Shown here: positions 10,879-22,700 of the stretch, in pieces
Position numbering within the stretch: the stretch's first letter is position 1
How the letters are laid out: each line of letters starts with the position of its first letter
Source: Leptidea sinapis
Taxonomy: Eukaryota > Arthropoda > Insecta > Lepidoptera > Pieridae
Assembly: GCF_905404315.1 (NCBI RefSeq)
Contig: NC_066267.1
Span: forward strand, 1,564,501 to 1,628,500
DNA length: 64,000 bases
Reading direction: 5' to 3'
The notes under the pieces: generated by a model
Database searches by the model: none
The model's input: the letters and a program-made list of their open reading frames with translations, nothing else
Told to the model about the DNA's origin: nothing
Made by a program: the position numbers and the translations under genes

Positions 10879-11149
10879 TAAGTGTCCAACTTATGCTGTA
10901 AATAACAGTTCAAAAAGCTTCCACAATGGCGCTGGTGTAGGTACAGGGTATGGTATGGAGTATGATGAATGTAGAAATTGAAAACGAATTGAAGTATGCT
11001 GAGTTAAAAAATTAAATATTATTATCAACTAAAGTGGTTAAATAGTGAAAATTTCAACAACTTACGCTGTACAAAATAATCTAGTAACTATAACCTTATA
11101 AAGTTATTATGAGAAAACGTGTAGCTAGAGTGATTGGTATTATTATAAA

Positions 11150-11880
11150 TGGCGGTTCTTTTAAGATTTACCCTGATGCTATTGTGGCGCCACACTAATT
11201 TAATGTATTTTGACGGACTCTTTCATATAAAGCTTTTCAGAATTTGGGGTTTATATTGCGAATGGCTCGTGGTTTTTCAAATATTAAGGCTATTATTAAT
11301 TTTTATAACGCTTTGGTTAGAAGCCACTTAGAATATAGCGCCGTTATCTGGGCGCCTCATGAAGCCAAGTATAGTATAATGTTAGAGCGTATACAAAGCA
11401 AATTTACGCGTTACCTGTACATGAGGCTCTACGGGGTTTACCCTTTTTATCCGCTTATGTACCCCACATTATTTATTTTTGGTATGGTAGGATATAGCGA
11501 GCTGAGGGTAAGAAGGGACCTAGTGCTGATTTCATATCTATTTAAAGTCTTAAGAGGGAAGGTGCATAATGCGGATATATTGGGCAGACTGCATTTTGTT
11601 GTTCCGGATAGGTACGTATGGCGTAGACGTCGGCCGCCGTTGCTCATGGTGCCATCCGCGAGCACCAAATTGTTAAGCCAGGCAGAGATGACTCGTGCAC
11701 TTCGTACAATTAACGAAATAGCTTCACAGGCGGATCTCAATTCACGAAAGTAGCGTTATTTATAATATGTTATAAAATTTAAATATAAAAATGTAGAATG
11801 TAATAATGTGTGTACCTTTATCGCATTGCAATATTCTGTAATGATAGTGTGTATTTTGATAAAATAAATAGATATACACA
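11150..11880 (+). mobile_element. LINE 3' fragment (C-terminus of reverse-transcriptase ORF)
   Basis: The frame at 11244-11753 reads INFYNALVRSHLEYSAVIWA, then ERIQSKFTRYLYMRLYG. These are the post-catalytic thumb blocks of jockey/CR1-type ORF2 (LVRSxLEYxxVIWxP, RIQxKFxRYL). The frame ends in a natural-looking stop at 11751-11753 and is followed by an AT-rich 3' tail ending near GATAAAATAAATAGAT. The 5' part is missing, as in typical 5'-truncated LINE insertions. Confidence 0.8.
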
Positions 11881-12574
11881 GATGATTCTCCTTGCCTCTA
11901 CCCTATACCTCTATACACAGAAGGCAGACTTTGAACTTTGAAGTAGATTTAGAAGGATAGATGTCAATTTTGACATTTTTAAATTGTAGACAACGCACAG
12001 AAAAAATTTTGATTTTTAATTATTTAAAATTCTACCACAATCCTTCAATGAAAATTAGTTATATGTTTTTTGTTTAACCTTGAAACTTTCTTAATTTTTT
12101 TCTATTCAACCCGCAATTTCTATACACCCCGTTTTACGGTATTCGTATATGGAATCATCAATACTTGACAACTTTTATATTGCGCGGAAAATGCTGAGAA
12201 AGCAGTCAAAAGCACAGGACCTCACCTCATTAAATAAAACAAACTTTACTTAGTACGTATTTATCCATAAAAATACAATAATCTATTCTCGTTTTCCGAG
12301 ATACAAATGAATTATTAAACCTAATATTTACAGACATTATTCATAATATGTGTATTTCATCATAATTATGTTATTTATATAACGCCCTGATCCATGCTCT
12401 CAATATTATTATTATTGTGATAATTTTATAAAATCCCTTCAACTAAAAATCGGGATACTGATCTCCTATCAAATATGTAATAGATTAAGTGTTCCATATT
12501 CAAAAGAGCTAACAACGAAAAACCCTACCACTATACTCGGAAATGCATTATCCTATCATAGAAATAAAAAGAGC
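11881..12574. other. No recognised feature
   Basis: AT-rich DNA without a coding signal or a repeat that I recognise. Confidence 0.4.
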
Positions 12575-12760
12575 GCAAAAAAAAAGAATGCTGGGAGAGT
12601 TTCTTGCGCCGCTTCTTCTCTCTCAGAGCGCCATTTGTTTCCGAAACCGTAGTAGTATCTAGTATATTAGAAACGACATCAAAAATAAATTTTTAAGGAA
12701 TCAATTTTGAGAAAATAAATGCCTTTTCTATAAGTATAAAGCAATGTTACTGTCTCGTTG
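12575..12760 (+). mobile_element. Jockey-type LINE 3' UTR fragment
   Basis: GCTGGGAGAGTTTCTTGCGC, then CTCTCTCAGAGCGCCATTTG and GGAATCAATTTTGAGAAA match the 3' untranslated part of the copies at 28.9 kb (minus strand) and 56.7 kb (plus strand). No coding sequence is left. Confidence 0.75.
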
Positions 12761-12934
12761 ATGTGCCTAGATGTGAGCCCAATGTTTGCTGAGACTATTC
12801 TTTATACGCGTATTGGCCAGACGACGAAATATTTGTTGTTTATTGTTTAACAATGATTTCTAAGTACTGTAAAACAGAAACTTATATGTCTTTACTGTAA
12901 CGGTAATTTACCTTGCAGTTCTTTAAAAACACCT

Positions 12935-13245
12935 TTTTTATGACAGTAAGGAACGAGACGAGAAGGACGTTCAGCTGATAGTAATTAATACACCCTGCCC
13001 ATTACAATGCAATGCTGCTCTGGATTTCAGAACAACCTCAAAAATTCTGAGCGGCACTACAATTGCGCTCGTTACCTTGAGACATAAGATATTAAATCTC
13101 ATATTCCCAGTAATTTCACTAGCTACGGCGCCATTCAGGCCGAAACACAATAATGTTTACACATTACTGTGTCACGGCAGAAATAGGCCTCGTTTTGGTA
13201 CCCATTATCTAGCCGGCATCCTGTGTAAAGGAGCCTCACACTGGT
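12935..13245 (+). repeat. R300 retroposon, copy 2
   Basis: Nearly full-length copy running from a T run and GGAACGAGACGAGAAGGACG to GGAGCCTCACACTGGT, with the internal GAGCGGCACTACAATTGCGC and CACATTACTGTGTCACGGCA blocks. Confidence 0.9.
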
Positions 13246-13664
13246 GAAATTATAGCGAGTCCGCACGTCGACCGTGGTTAACCGCATTAAAAAAAAGACG
13301 AACAATTAAGGCCATTATTTACTTAATCTAATACATATTTGATCGAAGATACTTGTTTTTAACAAGGAAGACAATTCCTGAGTACATCCAAAATAACTAA
13401 ATATAGCCAAAATACAAAACAATAAGTATACGTCGATCAATATTGATTTGTTTATAACAACAATATATACAGTACTTACATTTGATAATATTTAAAAAGT
13501 AAATATTGTCTTTGTAATAAACCACATTGGAACCAATTGTAACAGTACTGTATAGCCCGAGACAATGAGAAGAGAACCTAAAATGTCGTCACTCATCATT
13601 CTTTCTTAGTTACACCATATTGCTGCCTCATACTCCCACGCTAACTTACAAAAATAATGTCTAA

Positions 13665-13970
13665 ATCTTTAGTTAAAAAAAATGGACAAGACGAGTTTCA
13701 CGTTCAGCTGCTGGAAATTGATACGCCCTGCCCATTCCAATGTAGTTCCGTTCAGGATTCTTGAAAAACCCAAAAATTCTGAGCGGCGCTACAATTGCGC
13801 TCTTCATTTTGAGACATAAGATGTTAAGTCTAATTTGCCAAGTAATTTCACCCTACCAGACCGAAACACAGTAATGTTTACACATTACTGCTTCATGGCA
13901 GAAATAGGCGTCGTTGTAATACCCATAACCTAGCCCGCATCCTGTGCAAAGGAGCCTCCCACTGGTAAGT
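13665..13970 (+). repeat. R300 retroposon, copy 3
   Basis: A second copy in the same orientation about 430 bp downstream of copy 2. It starts around GGACAAGACGAG and ends GGAGCCTCCCACTGGTA. The block after CAGTAATTTCA is partly deleted. Confidence 0.9.
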
Positions 13971-14117
13971 TCAATCGAACAACGGAATTAAAGGCGATAA
14001 TTATCTTTTACTTTACTTTTCTACTAACTATAGTGCAAGTGACAATTTTAGTTTATTTTCTCTATTGACTATACTCATATCAACATCGCTTAAAGCGCCA
14101 CATTTTATAATTTCAAG

Positions 14118-14291
14118 TTTAGATTATTTATACGTCTAGATAGACCATGAGCGCTGTGAAAAAAATTGAGTTTAGAGTTTACCCCTATTTTGATGCACTT
14201 TGAATATGCACACTAATAAGTATTTAAACTGGCCTGATTTGATATCGGTTGTCCAATAGCAAGACACTATCTAGACGTATAAATTATCTTA
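14118..14291. mobile_element. MITE, ATACGTCTAGATAG family, copy 1
   Basis: Inverted termini TTTATACGTCTAGATAGACC and CTATCTAGACGTATAAATTA bound about 174 bp without coding sequence. Two longer relatives lie at 50168-50380 and 60416-60634. It ends directly beside the hAT-like MITE at 14300. Confidence 0.8.
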
Positions 14292-14299
14292 GATTTCAA

Positions 14300-14733
14300 C
14301 ACTGACCTATAATATATACCGCTGGACTTGCGGCTGTGAAAGTGCTTTTGTGCCTGTTTGATATTCGCCATTTTGGCGCTGTTGGCCATAGCAAGAGTCT
14401 GCGGTACTAAAACTAGTGATGACAACCTCAGCGATAGATCGTGGAAAACTATTTACGAAAAAAATGTGTACTTCTTACGTGGATTCTTGACGTATAAATA
14501 ACATGGAAAACGAACGAAATTAATTCAAAATGCAAAAACACTTCAGAGTATTGTACGTTCCTTCGCAGTCATTTGTATTATACGTCAAAATTAGTTCTCT
14601 GGACGCTCTCGAGTGGCGATTCAAATAGGCACAAAAAGTTTGCGATCAAACATATGGAACAGCAGGCTGTTCAACAACAGCGACTTGTATAAATAACACT
14701 GGACACGTCCAGTGGTATTTATACAGGTCGGTG
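14300..14733. mobile_element. hAT-like MITE, copy 1, with 8-bp target duplication
   Basis: The element starts CACTGACC and ends GGTCGGTG, with wider imperfect inverted termini (ACCGCTGGAC and GTCCAGTGGTATTTATACAG). It is flanked by GATTTCAA at 14292-14299 and 14734-14741. An 8-bp duplication is the hAT signature. It has no ORF. The same family recurs at 18875-22322 (interrupted) and 53680-54083. Confidence 0.88.
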
Positions 14734-14741
14734 GATTTCAA

Positions 14742-16587
14742 TTTAAAAACATAGAGCGTAAGACACTTTGCCAGTACGTTGGGCCCGGTCCATATAACCA
14801 TCGACGTCGAATGAAAGCTATGAAACGAAAGAGAAAGAGTGTATGTAGCGAAGCGAGTGAGAGAGAAGGGTGTGTGGTGTCGGCCTCATGTCTGTGTAGC
14901 CGGCCTTATCGTAGGCGGCGGCATCACTGAGGGTAGTCGTGCCGCAGAGAGAACTCAGCCGTGTAGGCGCTGGCCCACGCAGTGAGAGCATCCGACGACG
15001 CTGAAACAAAACCGAGTAACTTTCAATATAGGTACCTCAACACGTGGAGACTAATTAAATAAACTTAAATATGGGTTGGATGCGCCGAAATTATCTGCTC
15101 TCTTTTTTTGTAATTTGGTTATGGCAAATTATAGTGCAGACGATTTCCTGTAGAAATAAAATTACAGAGATAAATACCATAGACTACAGACTAATTTTCA
15201 TCTCAGAGGTTAATCTAATGAAACTGTACTCAATAACTCGTGTTTATAATTATTATTAATTTACTTTTTTTTTACTTACTCGTATAAGCCTTTTATTTTT
15301 TGACGTTTGAGTATTTTTGTTGCGTCACAGAAATAACCGCTCTAGTTGCGTGGATGTTTCAGTGGTTGCATACATTGTAATTGAAATGATTTCTAATTTG
15401 CATTAAAAGTTCTTACTTGTAACATAATCTGTTTTGAAAAGAGCCTTAGAGTTTCTTGCTCATTCTTCTATGAGCAAATCTGCCTTCCGAATGAGCTGTA
15501 TGACGAAATATTTTAAGTGTAATTAGATTTACCTATGATATAAAAATATTTTAGATTGCGATTTAACAGATGTCTCTTGCGCCGCATAATAATATAACCA
15601 AATTGTCACCGAGCAACACAGATCGCACGCAAATCGCAATATATGCATAATAGACTCTTATAAGTAAATTGAGACTTCAACAGTGATCTAATCGCATCGA
15701 ATTAAGTTCTCTGTGTAACGCAACGCATAAATCCTTTTCCTACACACGCCGAGAGGTAGTAACACGCACCTTAGCACCAGCTGCTGACCAACGCGCCTCA
15801 GAATCTCAAGTACGTCGGCCTATTAGTTAACCATAACTGATTGCATTTTAAATAATATCATATGTTTTCCTACGCACGCGCTAATACATAATTTGGTTAC
15901 CTACGAGCCGTATGAATCAGTGTTAAAATCATCAATTTCAATATATTCGTTATATATTTCTTCTGCCCACTGTGTGTCTCACTGAACTCCTCCTAAAAGA
16001 GGAGTTTAACAGAAATAAAATTTATAAACTAAATTTATGAACGATGCGGGACTTTTTAAATCTATTTGAGAAATTTTGATTTTAAATTAAAATTGTGTAA
16101 TTAAACCCAGATGCGAGCGTTATCACTTAAAAAATATAGGAGTTCTTTTTACACGCTTTATTATATTATATGCTTCTCCTGAAGAAAAAATATAATTTGT
16201 ACATTACAGCCTACGTCTTCTGGTTGTGAGCAGGTGCGTTTCCACGCCGGAATTTGTTTATTAAAGACTAAGCGTTCCTTGTACGTAGGGGAACCTTCTA
16301 CTTGAAGAATAAAATCCGAGGAAGACTAGCCGGTAACATACAGCTGATAAATAAATTGATGAATAATGGTTTGATAGATGCATATTCGCATCAAACTATC
16401 AAGATGGATTCTATACCATAATCGTAAGCAAACATCGTATTGGCTGACTCTGAGATTAATAGTCGTAATAATGGCCTAAAGTGCAGCTTACCCAGTGAAA
16501 AGTGATGGAATCTGATAACTTCCTCAGGTCTTAGTATCAGGTTCCCCATATGCTCATTTGCCTTACCCTTGTACAAATAAGAGCAGT
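14742..16587. other. Intergenic DNA; GC-richer island 14750-15010; SINE tail near 16010-16140
   Basis: The island at 14750-15010 contains short open frames on both strands, rich in Arg and Ser, that resemble nothing I know, so I do not call a gene. Around 16010-16140 lie GAACGATGCGGGACT and GCGTTATCACTTAAAAA, which match the body of the SINE at 17395-17575. The rest is AT-rich and unremarkable. Confidence 0.45.
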
Positions 16588-16703
16588 TTAAACAATGTGA
16601 GAATGGTTCTCATACTCACTCAAGTGAGAGACTAATTTTGACGCAACAGGCTCCGACTTTGTTGTTGACTCTGGACTTTTTGATTGCTTTTGACTGTCGG
16701 AAT
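16588..16703 (-). CDS. ZAD zinc-finger gene, exon 9 (C-terminal tail)
   Basis: After acceptor TTTGTTTCAG the frame reads SDSQKQSKSPESTTKSEPVA, then SKLVSHLSEYENHSHIV and TAA (16588-16590). It needs a donor leaving one base; the GTGCGT site after 17156 does this exactly, giving an Asp codon across the junction. The strong acceptor, open frame and phase agreement support it. The Ser/Lys-rich composition has no family signature, so this exon is less certain than the finger exons. Confidence 0.68.
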
Positions 16704-19700
16704 CTGAAACAAACATTTACATGTAATACATTTGACACCATCACATACATTTGGAAAACATCTTTAATAAAAGATCTTTGAGGTATACGGTCTCTCAACA
16801 TATCCAAGATAATTTATACTTTTGAAGAATCATTCTCGACCATATCTTATAGTTTTTTTTTAATGAAAATAAGGGACGAGACGAGCAGGATGTTCAGCTG
16901 GTGGTGATTGATACACCCTACCAATTACAAAAAACCCAAAAATTCTGAGCGGCACTACTTGCGCTTGTCACCTTGAGACATAAGATGTTAAGTCTGATTT
17001 GCCCAGTAATTTTACAAGCTACGGTGCTCTTCACACCGAAACACAGTACACACAATTCTGCTTCACGGCAGATATAGGCGCCGTTGTGGTACCCATAATC
17101 TAGCCGGCTTCCTGTGCGAGCCTCTGGTATCATCTCTGGAGGTGTCTGTACGCACCAGCTGGAGGCGTGGCGGCAGCGGGAGCACGTCGCTGCGCCTGTG
17201 CCTTGAGCAGCTTGCTCATGGTGTTCCGCGGAGTGGGCGGCGGTCGCTCCAGGGTACGACCGTGAACCACGCTCGTATGCCGCTCCAACATGTACCTGCC
17301 GGGTTTTACATATTTATTAATTTATGAAAAACCCAAAACTCACCGAATACTTAAACAACAACTCATAGTAAAATAAAACTGAAAACAATATTTTATGAGC
17401 AATGCGGGACTCGCGTTCCGTGCGAGCGCTCTTTCCAACTGAGCCAACCGTTCGAGTGACGTATTGTTGATAAAATCTTGTATGCTTTATCGCATCGTTC
17501 ATATAATTTTGTTTTCCGTTTTATTTGTGTAATTAATGCCAGACGTGAGGGTTATCACTTTAAAAACATAACAAATTGTTTAATGAAATACAAGTTTTTA
17601 CTAGAAAGTAGAGAAGAGCCGCACTAGAGCAGCGCTGCGCTGCACGTCTATGTTAGCTTACGTATTAATGTACTGTGGTCGTTATTATCAAACTCCTCAC
17701 TATTAGTATTAAGGGCTTCACACACGGCAATTATAATGTATGTTAATGTACATTAAATTCCGGGATGTATAGCTTTAAATAATCTTAATGTATCACACAC
17801 ACAACAGGTAATATAATGAATCTTTCTCTTTTTGTTTTTTGAATTTGTATTGAGATTTTAAAGATATATCGAAATATAAATGGATATTTTCGTATCGCTT
17901 TGTATCTTAATATATTCAGATGTGAAAATAATAATAATATTGACACACTTTTACACAAATTATCTTACCTCAAACTAGACATAGTCTGTACTATGAGGAC
18001 AAGACGACGATATATTTAATACAATATACTTACTTAAACATACATAAATTCATATAAACATCCATGACTCGGAAACAAACACTCGTGCTATAAATGTATA
18101 TCTTTATATGTGTGAAGAGCCTAACATGACAGAAGAGGGGGTCTTACCTTCGCTCGAAACGCTCGGGGCAGTAGGGACAGCGGAACGTGCGGCGACGGTC
18201 GCGCGGCGCCGGGACCTCTGTCTGCTCGTGGGACTTGCTGTGCGCCAACAAGTTGTACCTGCGGCCACCAAACTTTGTGACAAAATGTGAGACAAAGTGA
18301 CCTGTCACGGTGACAAGTGACACATGCTGCCATTACAATGCAGTGCCGCTCAGTAGACATACAATGTTAAGTCTTACGGCTACCTTCTAACTTTCCATTT
18401 AGCCGTGAACTTTCAATCTTTCAAATTCTTATTATAGTTATATATTTTTTTTAATGAAAATAAGGGTTGAGACGAGCAGGACGTTCAGCTGATGGTAATT
18501 GATACGCCCTGCCCATTACAATGCCGTCACCTTGAGACGTAAGATTTCAAGTCTCATTTGCCCAGTAATTTCTCAAAAGTTTGATAGTAAGATCATTTTT
18601 TTTAAAGTAATAAAAACAACAAAGGCTTAGAAATTACAAATGTGCCGTGATCTTACCAAACATCATCCCTATGCAGTCACCTTCAAGAAAAAACCATTAA
18701 AGGCCAGCATCTCTTGACACCTGGTGTTGCGGATATACATGGGCAGTTGCCTCACCACTCCCTATTCCGTCAGCCTCTTGCTCGTTTGTCTTATATATAA
18801 AAAAACCATGCATGTGTTGAGAGGAGAGAAAGAAAGGACAAAGGTTCAATAAGAAGTCTCTGTTCAATTCCGACTACTGACCTGTATAAATACTACTGGA
18901 CGGGCTATTTCATATGTTTGACAGCAATTTTTTTGCTTTTGAAGCGCCACTCGCGAGCGTCCTGAGACCTAATTTTGACGTATAATACAAATGGCTGCGA
19001 AGGAACGTACAATCATCATCATCATCATTTTCAGCCGGAAGACCACTGCTGGACAAAGGCCTCCCCCAAATATCGCCATGATGACCGGTCCTGCGCTGCC
19101 TTCATCCATCCTAACCCAGCGATCTTGACCAGATCGTCGGTCCATCTTATGGAGGGCCTACCAACACTACGCCTTCCGGTATGTGGTCACCATTCGAGGA
19201 CCTTACTGCCCCAACGGCCATCTGTTCGCCGAGCTATGTGCCTTGCCCACTTCAGTTTCGCAATCATTTGGGCTATTTTAGTAACATTGGTTCTCCTACG
19301 GATCTCCTCATTTCTGATTCGATCTCGCACGGAAACTCCGAGCATAGCCCTCTCCATTGCCCGCTGAGCAACAGTGAGCTTCCTCATAAGGCCCATAGTT
19401 AGCGACCACGTCTGTGTTCCGTATGTCATCACTGGCAACACACATTGGTTAAAAACCTTCGTCTTCAGACACTGTGGTATTTTGGACGAGAAGATTTTAC
19501 GGAGCTTCCCGAACACTACCCATCCGAGTTGGATTCGACGAGTGACCTCTTTCCCGAAATTGGACCTGCACAACTGGATTATTTGTCCAAGGTAGACGTA
19601 CTCGTCAACAATTTCGTGAGTACAGTTCCCAACTGTTACGGGAGTAGGTGGGACATGGACATTTGACATGATCTTCGTCTTGTCCATATTCATTGGGAAG

Positions 19701-22700
19701 CTGTATTGAGGCCATCGAGCATATGGCTTAAGTATTCCATGGTCTGTGCCATGATTATGATGATATCATCTGCGAATCGAAGGTGAGTGATGTATTCGCC
19801 GTTGATATTGATGCCCAGCCCGTTCCAATCCAGAAGCTTAAAGACATCTTTAAATGCAGCGGTGAACAGCGATATAACATCGCCTTGTCTGAATCCCCAC
19901 TGCAGCCAGATAGGCTTCGAGAACTGATCCTGGAAGACGGACTGACATCAGTCAGGTGGCGTTATCATACAAACAGTTCAACGCTTCGATATATCGATAA
20001 TCAAGGTGGCACCTCTGAAGAGACTGAAGCACCGCCCAGATCTCGATCGAATCAAAGGCTTTCTCATAGTCCACGAACGCCAAGCATAGTGGCTGGTTAT
20101 ACTCCTCCGTCTTCTGTATAACCTGCCGTAGCGTATGTATGTGGTCTATGGTACTAGAGCCTTTTCGTAATCCGGCTTGTTCAGGAGGCTGGAAGTCGTC
20201 GAACCTGCGCGTTACCCATTCGTGATAACCCTAGAAGACAGCTTATATACATGGCTCAGAAGTGATATGGGCCTATAGTTCTTCAAAATCGTTTTAACGC
20301 CCTTTTTGAAGAATAGCGCCACTATACCACTGTGCCATGCTTGCGGCGTTTTGCCCTCGAGGATGAGGGAATTAAATAGCTTCTGGAGAATCTTCAGCAC
20401 AGGAGTACAACCAGCTCTAAGAAGCTCAGCTTTAATTCCATCATCACCCGGCGCCTTGTTGTTTTTAAGCTGTTTTAGGGCCATACTAATTTCGTACAGG
20501 CTGACGTCTGGGATATCTTCAGTATAGTGTCGGGTTAGTTTGGCTCTTTGGTCTTCAGCCTTGTTTGTAACAGGTGCCCGTGCAGTCGTGTATAATTGTC
20601 CGTAGAACTTCTCGACCTCTCTCAAAAGTTCGGGCTTAGACGAAACCACCCTGCCGTCGCCGGTCTTAAGCCTCGTCAGTTGGCTCTGCCCAATAGACAA
20701 ATCTCGTGCGAATACTTTGGAGCCTGTGTTGCGCTCTATGGCCGCCTTCACAAAATCTGTCTTATGGCGGCGTATATCGCGAGTCAATGACTTAGAGATT
20801 TGTCTATTTAGCTGCCTATACTGGGATGCATCGTCCAGTGACTGAAGGGCCATTTGGCGTCTTACATCCATCAATGTGAGGGTAGAGTCTGAGATTTTTC
20901 CGGTTCTTTTTGAACGGCTGGCCTTAAAGAATTTAGACCCTGCAGTTATATATAGTTTAACCTATAGTTTGAACAGCTGTCACGAACCTGTTATTAAACT
21001 CGTCCACGTCAACGCATTCACCGAGGCATTCGAAGCGGTTCTGCAATTCGAGTTGAAAGTTTTCCGGGTTTTGGATCTGGATGGGTACAGGCCGGAGCGT
21101 AACCTTCGCCAGTCGCGACCGCTCCAGTTTTGGATTGATATTCAATGTGCCTCTTACTATGCGGTGATCACTCCTAGTTTTCACTGAGTTAATCACAGAG
21201 ACATCATTGAATATATATATTTTGGTCGACATGATGAAGTCAATCTCATTTATGGTGGCACCGATTTCCATAACCAAATTTCCCCACTCTCAACTCATCG
21301 CCGCTACGTTTTCCCAGCTTTGCGTTAAAGTCTCCCATGACAACGTTGAAGTGGGTCTTAGGAGTGTCAATGGCTGTTGAGATGTCCTCATATATGGCCT
21401 CCACCTCCTCGTCTGAGTCTGTCGAAGTCGGAGCGTAAACCTGAATGACCTTCAGCGAATACCGTTGAGTAATTCTGAGAATTAGGTACGCTACCCTGTT
21501 CAACACGCTCCCCACCTCAGTTACGTGGCTGACGAGAGACTTGTGCACGAGGAACCCGACACCACCCTGGGACAGTTGGTCGCCCTCCCGGAAGTAGAGC
21601 AGGTGTCCGGAATTTAGGATTATCGAGGCCTCACCCTGTCTTCGGACCTCAGATAATGACATCCCATCGTAGTCTGCTTAAAACTTCCTCCAGTTCCTCC
21701 AACTTCTCGTCGGTCCGCAGTGTTTGGACATTATATGTTGCCAGGGCCAATGGTCTGCGTCGGTGGTAGCGATTCCGTACGCGGGGATTCTTAGCACCTC
21801 CTGCCCCTTCGCTTATGTGGCTGCTACCGTGGCCACCACGAGCGGGGCCGCCGGGGACTGGGGACCGGGGCCTTTCAGTGTCCTTTTTCATATTTGGGGT
21901 GTATTTTGCCGTAATCGCCACACTTGGCATGCAGGTTGGCGATCGCAGTGGGTGTTGGTGCTGCTGCCCATCCTCCATTCTTTGAATCCCTTAGTCGTCT
22001 CTTACGACACCCACGGGAGGAGATGGGGTGGTGCTATTCCGGTTCGACACCACACGTACAATACTCTGAAGTATTTTTGCATTTTGAATTAATTTCGTTC
22101 GTGTCCCGTGTTATTTATACTTCAAGAATCAACGTAATAAAGTACACAATTTTTTTTTGTAAATAGATTCCCACCATGTATCGATGTTTTCTGAGGTTTT
22201 CATTAGTAGTTTTAGTACCGCAGACTCTCGCTACATGGCCAACAGCGCCAAAATGTCGAATATCAAACAGGCACAAAAGCACTTTGACATCCGCCAGTCC
22301 AGTGGTATAGTAGAAGTCAGTGATTCCGACAATGTACCGTTCTCGCTTCAGTATTTCAGTTGAAGGAGCTAGAGGCATGGTGTCCGTACCTCTCCGAGAA
22401 GCGTTTGCCGCAAACGGCACACTCGTGCCGCTTCTCGCCCGAGTGCACCCGCTTGTGTCGCTTGAGGTGCGAGCGAGTCATTAGCGCCAGCCCGCACACG
22501 TCGCACGAGTGGGGCTTCACGCCGGAGTGAGACAGCTTGTGCATCTTGAACGACGACGTGTGGATGAACGACTTGCCGCACAGGTCGCACTGCAAACAAA
22601 TGAAATGAAATTTATTGTAGTGTCTGACTATTGGGCTAATTTAAATTAGCATGCAAAAGTTTACTTAAAATTTAAAAAATCCTTAACACTAAATTTTTTT

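Larger units (their letters stand above)
8922..11148. other. Intergenic DNA with minor repeats
   Basis: The first 100-200 bp must hold the promoter of the minus-strand acetyltransferase gene; I see no decisive element. The rest is AT-rich. It contains a 60-bp hairpin (9907-9966) and a MITE end (10829-10878), both listed separately. The open frames at 9074-9376 and 10435-10681 have no recognisable similarity and look like chance. Confidence 0.5.

Noticed and set aside
14712..15009. Arg/Ser-rich open frames in the GC-richer island
   Set aside because: Both strands are open by composition only; no splice sites, no domain and part overlaps a MITE end.
19013..22053. Reverse transcriptase as part of a retron, DGR or other defence system
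   Set aside because: The endonuclease, FADD palm, C-terminal block, ATG-repeat tail and target duplication make it an ordinary RTE non-LTR retrotransposon in a eukaryotic intron.
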